Assembly (NCBI GenBank): GCA_910586875.1
Contig: CAJUJI010000009.1
Coordinates: forward strand, 1 to 21,941
Reading direction: 5' to 3'
Length of the DNA: 21,941 nucleotides
Source: an uncultured Anaerotruncus sp.
GTDB taxonomy: Bacteria > Bacillota > Clostridia > Oscillospirales > Ruminococcaceae
Below the pieces are notes generated by a model that saw only the letters and a program-made list of their open reading frames with translations, did not search any database and had not been told where the DNA came from. A program made the position numbers and the translations under genes. Below, one piece after another: positions 20,582 through 21,941 of the stretch; position 1 is the stretch's first letter; every line of letters begins with the position of its first letter.

Positions 20582-21937
20582 ATGTCAAAATTTCACAAAA
20601 AGTCCAGAGGGCAATTTACCTCATCTATCGGCTTTATTTTAGCGGCGGCGGGCTCGGCTATCGGACTGGGAAATCTTTGGAAATTTCCCTATATTGCAGG
20701 CAATAGCGGCGGCGGATTTTTTATTGTTTTCTATATTCTGTTTGCTGCAATGTTGGGTGTGCCGATTGTGCTGGCAGAAATGAGCATTGGACGCAATACC
20801 GAGCTAAATGCAATCGGCGCATTTCGCAGCATCAATCAAAAATGGGCGTTCGTGGGTGCAATGGATGTTCTCTGCTCGTTTGTAATTTTGTCCTATTATA
20901 GCGTGGTAGGCGGATGGGTGCTCAAGTATATTTTTGTTTACCTGACTGGTGGCAACTTTGGCGAGAATACCGCAGCCTATTTTGGAGATTTTGTAGCAAA
21001 GCCGCTTGAGCCGGCTATTTGGCATCTGTTGTTTATGGCATTTTGCGCGATTGTGGTAATCGATGGAGTAGCAAAGGGGATTGAGGCGGCGAGCAAGCGG
21101 ATGCTGCCGGTGTTATTTTTGCTGCTGATTGTGGTTGTCATTCGCTCGGTGACGTTGCCAAACGCAATCGAAGGTTTGCAGTTCCTATTTGTACCGAAAT
21201 TTGAAATTTTCCGCTCTGCAAAGGAACTGAGCAACGTGCTGGTGCTGGCGATGGGACAGGTGTTCTTTAGCCTCAGCTTGGGAATGGGTATTACAATTAC
21301 CTATGGTAGCTACCTGCAAAAGAACTCGAATATGCCAAAAAATACCTATCTGGTGATAGGGCTGGACACCCTGATGGCGACCTTGGCAGGTGTAGCGATC
21401 TTACCAGCGGTGTTCTCGTTTGGATTTGAACCAGCCGCAGGCCCAGGACTCATTTTTGTAACACTGCCTGCGGTGTTTGAATCAATGTCAATGGGACGCA
21501 TTTTTGGATTGCTATTTTTCCTGCTGGTCTTTTTTGCAGCAGCAACCTCTGCGATTGCGCTGCTAGAGGTGGTTGCCTCCTATTTCATCGACCAGTTCCA
21601 TTGGAAACGCCGCAACGCAACGGTGATCCTCTCGTTAATTATGGGCGCAATCGGTGTTTTTGCGTCGCTTTCGATGGGCGTCCTTTCGGAATATACCATT
21701 GGCGGGATGAACCTGTTTGATGCAATGGGCTTTTTGACCGACAAAATTTTAATGCCAGCTGCGGCGTTTTGCACTTGTATTTTTGTGGGGCATATTTGGG
21801 GAATCCGCAACGCAACCGAAGAAATTGAACAATGTGGTGTGAAATTCCGCATTGAGAAGTTTTTTGGTGTGATGCTCAAATATATCGCACCTGTGCTGAT
21901 TTTAATTATTTTTGTGATGGGATTGCTGCCAGCGTAA
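20582..21937 (+). CDS. Neurotransmitter:sodium symporter family amino acid transporter
   Basis: This is a sodium-coupled transporter of the NSS/SNF family (LeuT, TnaT and MhsT relatives), which imports amino acids. The first helix carries the hallmark AAAGSAIGLGNLWKFPY, with the unwound stretch that binds Na+ and substrate, followed by NSGGGFFIVFYI. Helix 6 has MGQVFFSLSLGMGITITYGSY, again with the unwound glycine region (read as two parts). The 451 residues and about 11-12 helices match the short bacterial members. I start at the ATG at 20582, 6 bases behind AGGAG; an upstream in-frame ATG at 20510 lies inside the terminator region and is rejected. Expression depends on the T-box, so the substrate is probably the amino acid that the leader senses (valine or another aliphatic, tentatively). 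The gene ends 4 bases before the window edge. Confidence 0.93.
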   Translation: MSKFHKKSRGQFTSSIGFILAAAGSAIGLGNLWKFPYIAGNSGGGFFIVFYILFAAMLGVPIVLAEMSIGRNTELNAIGAFRSINQKWAFVGAMDVLCSFVILSYYSVVGGWVLKYIFVYLTGGNFGENTAAYFGDFVAKPLEPAIWHLLFMAFCAIVVIDGVAKGIEAASKRMLPVLFLLLIVVVIRSVTLPNAIEGLQFLFVPKFEIFRSAKELSNVLVLAMGQVFFSLSLGMGITITYGSYLQKNSNMPKNTYLVIGLDTLMATLAGVAILPAVFSFGFEPAAGPGLIFVTLPAVFESMSMGRIFGLLFFLLVFFAAATSAIALLEVVASYFIDQFHWKRRNATVILSLIMGAIGVFASLSMGVLSEYTIGGMNLFDAMGFLTDKILMPAAAFCTCIFVGHIWGIRNATEEIEQCGVKFRIEKFFGVMLKYIAPVLILIIFVMGLLPA

Positions 21938-21941
21938 ATGC

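Noticed and set aside
1..21941. CRISPR arrays, tRNA or rRNA genes, insertion sequences with transposase
   Set aside because: No regularly spaced repeats, tRNA-like cloverleaf, rRNA stretch or transposase motif was seen.

Overview
The window (about 50% G+C, strong AGGAGG-type ribosome-binding sites, a T-box riboswitch, a SpoVB-type flippase, frequent TTG starts) looks like an anaerobic Firmicute of the class Clostridia. The gut family Oscillospiraceae/Ruminococcaceae is my best guess from gene content and from the intergenic hairpin element; the species cannot be named from sequence alone.

Bases 104-14371 hold one long plus-strand cluster. It opens with a complete three-part TRAP transporter (dctP, dctQ, dctM). 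An ethanolamine-utilisation bacterial microcompartment (BMC) locus follows in the order eutA, eutB, eutC, eutL, eutE, eutM, eutT, pduL, eutN, pduS, pduT-like, a hairpin-rich gap of 280 bases, eutS, eutP. Its logic can be read directly. EutBC cleaves ethanolamine to acetaldehyde and ammonia with adenosylcobalamin. EutA reactivates the lyase. EutT makes the cofactor, and PduS is the likely cobalamin reductase. EutE turns acetaldehyde into acetyl-CoA and PduL turns that into acetyl phosphate. EutL, EutM, EutN, EutS and the PduT-like protein form the shell. No eutH permease, eutVW regulator, eutQ, eutG or eutJ is present in the window, so the TRAP system is the only candidate ethanolamine importer here.

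Bases 14456-15199 encode a GH25 muramidase without a signal peptide. It ends at a strong bidirectional terminator. Facing it on the minus strand are an 85-residue orphan with its own near-consensus promoter, a 57-residue small protein, and a 487-residue MOP-superfamily (SpoVB-like) flippase.

Bases 17416-21937 return to the plus strand and concern amino acids: a cytoplasmic asparaginase with a clear promoter, an NhaC-family antiporter, and a T-box leader controlling a neurotransmitter:sodium symporter family transporter. The T-box bulge (UGGU) and the probable specifier (GUA) together suggest tRNA-Val sensing, tentatively.

The points I find most worth a second look are: the TRAP transporter standing where EutH would be; a PduL with a C-terminal extension resembling the N-terminus of the neighbouring EutT; an EutT without the enteric cysteine motif; three similar putative encapsulation peptides; the hairpin cluster containing a 48-base palindrome between the shell genes; and the T-box specificity.
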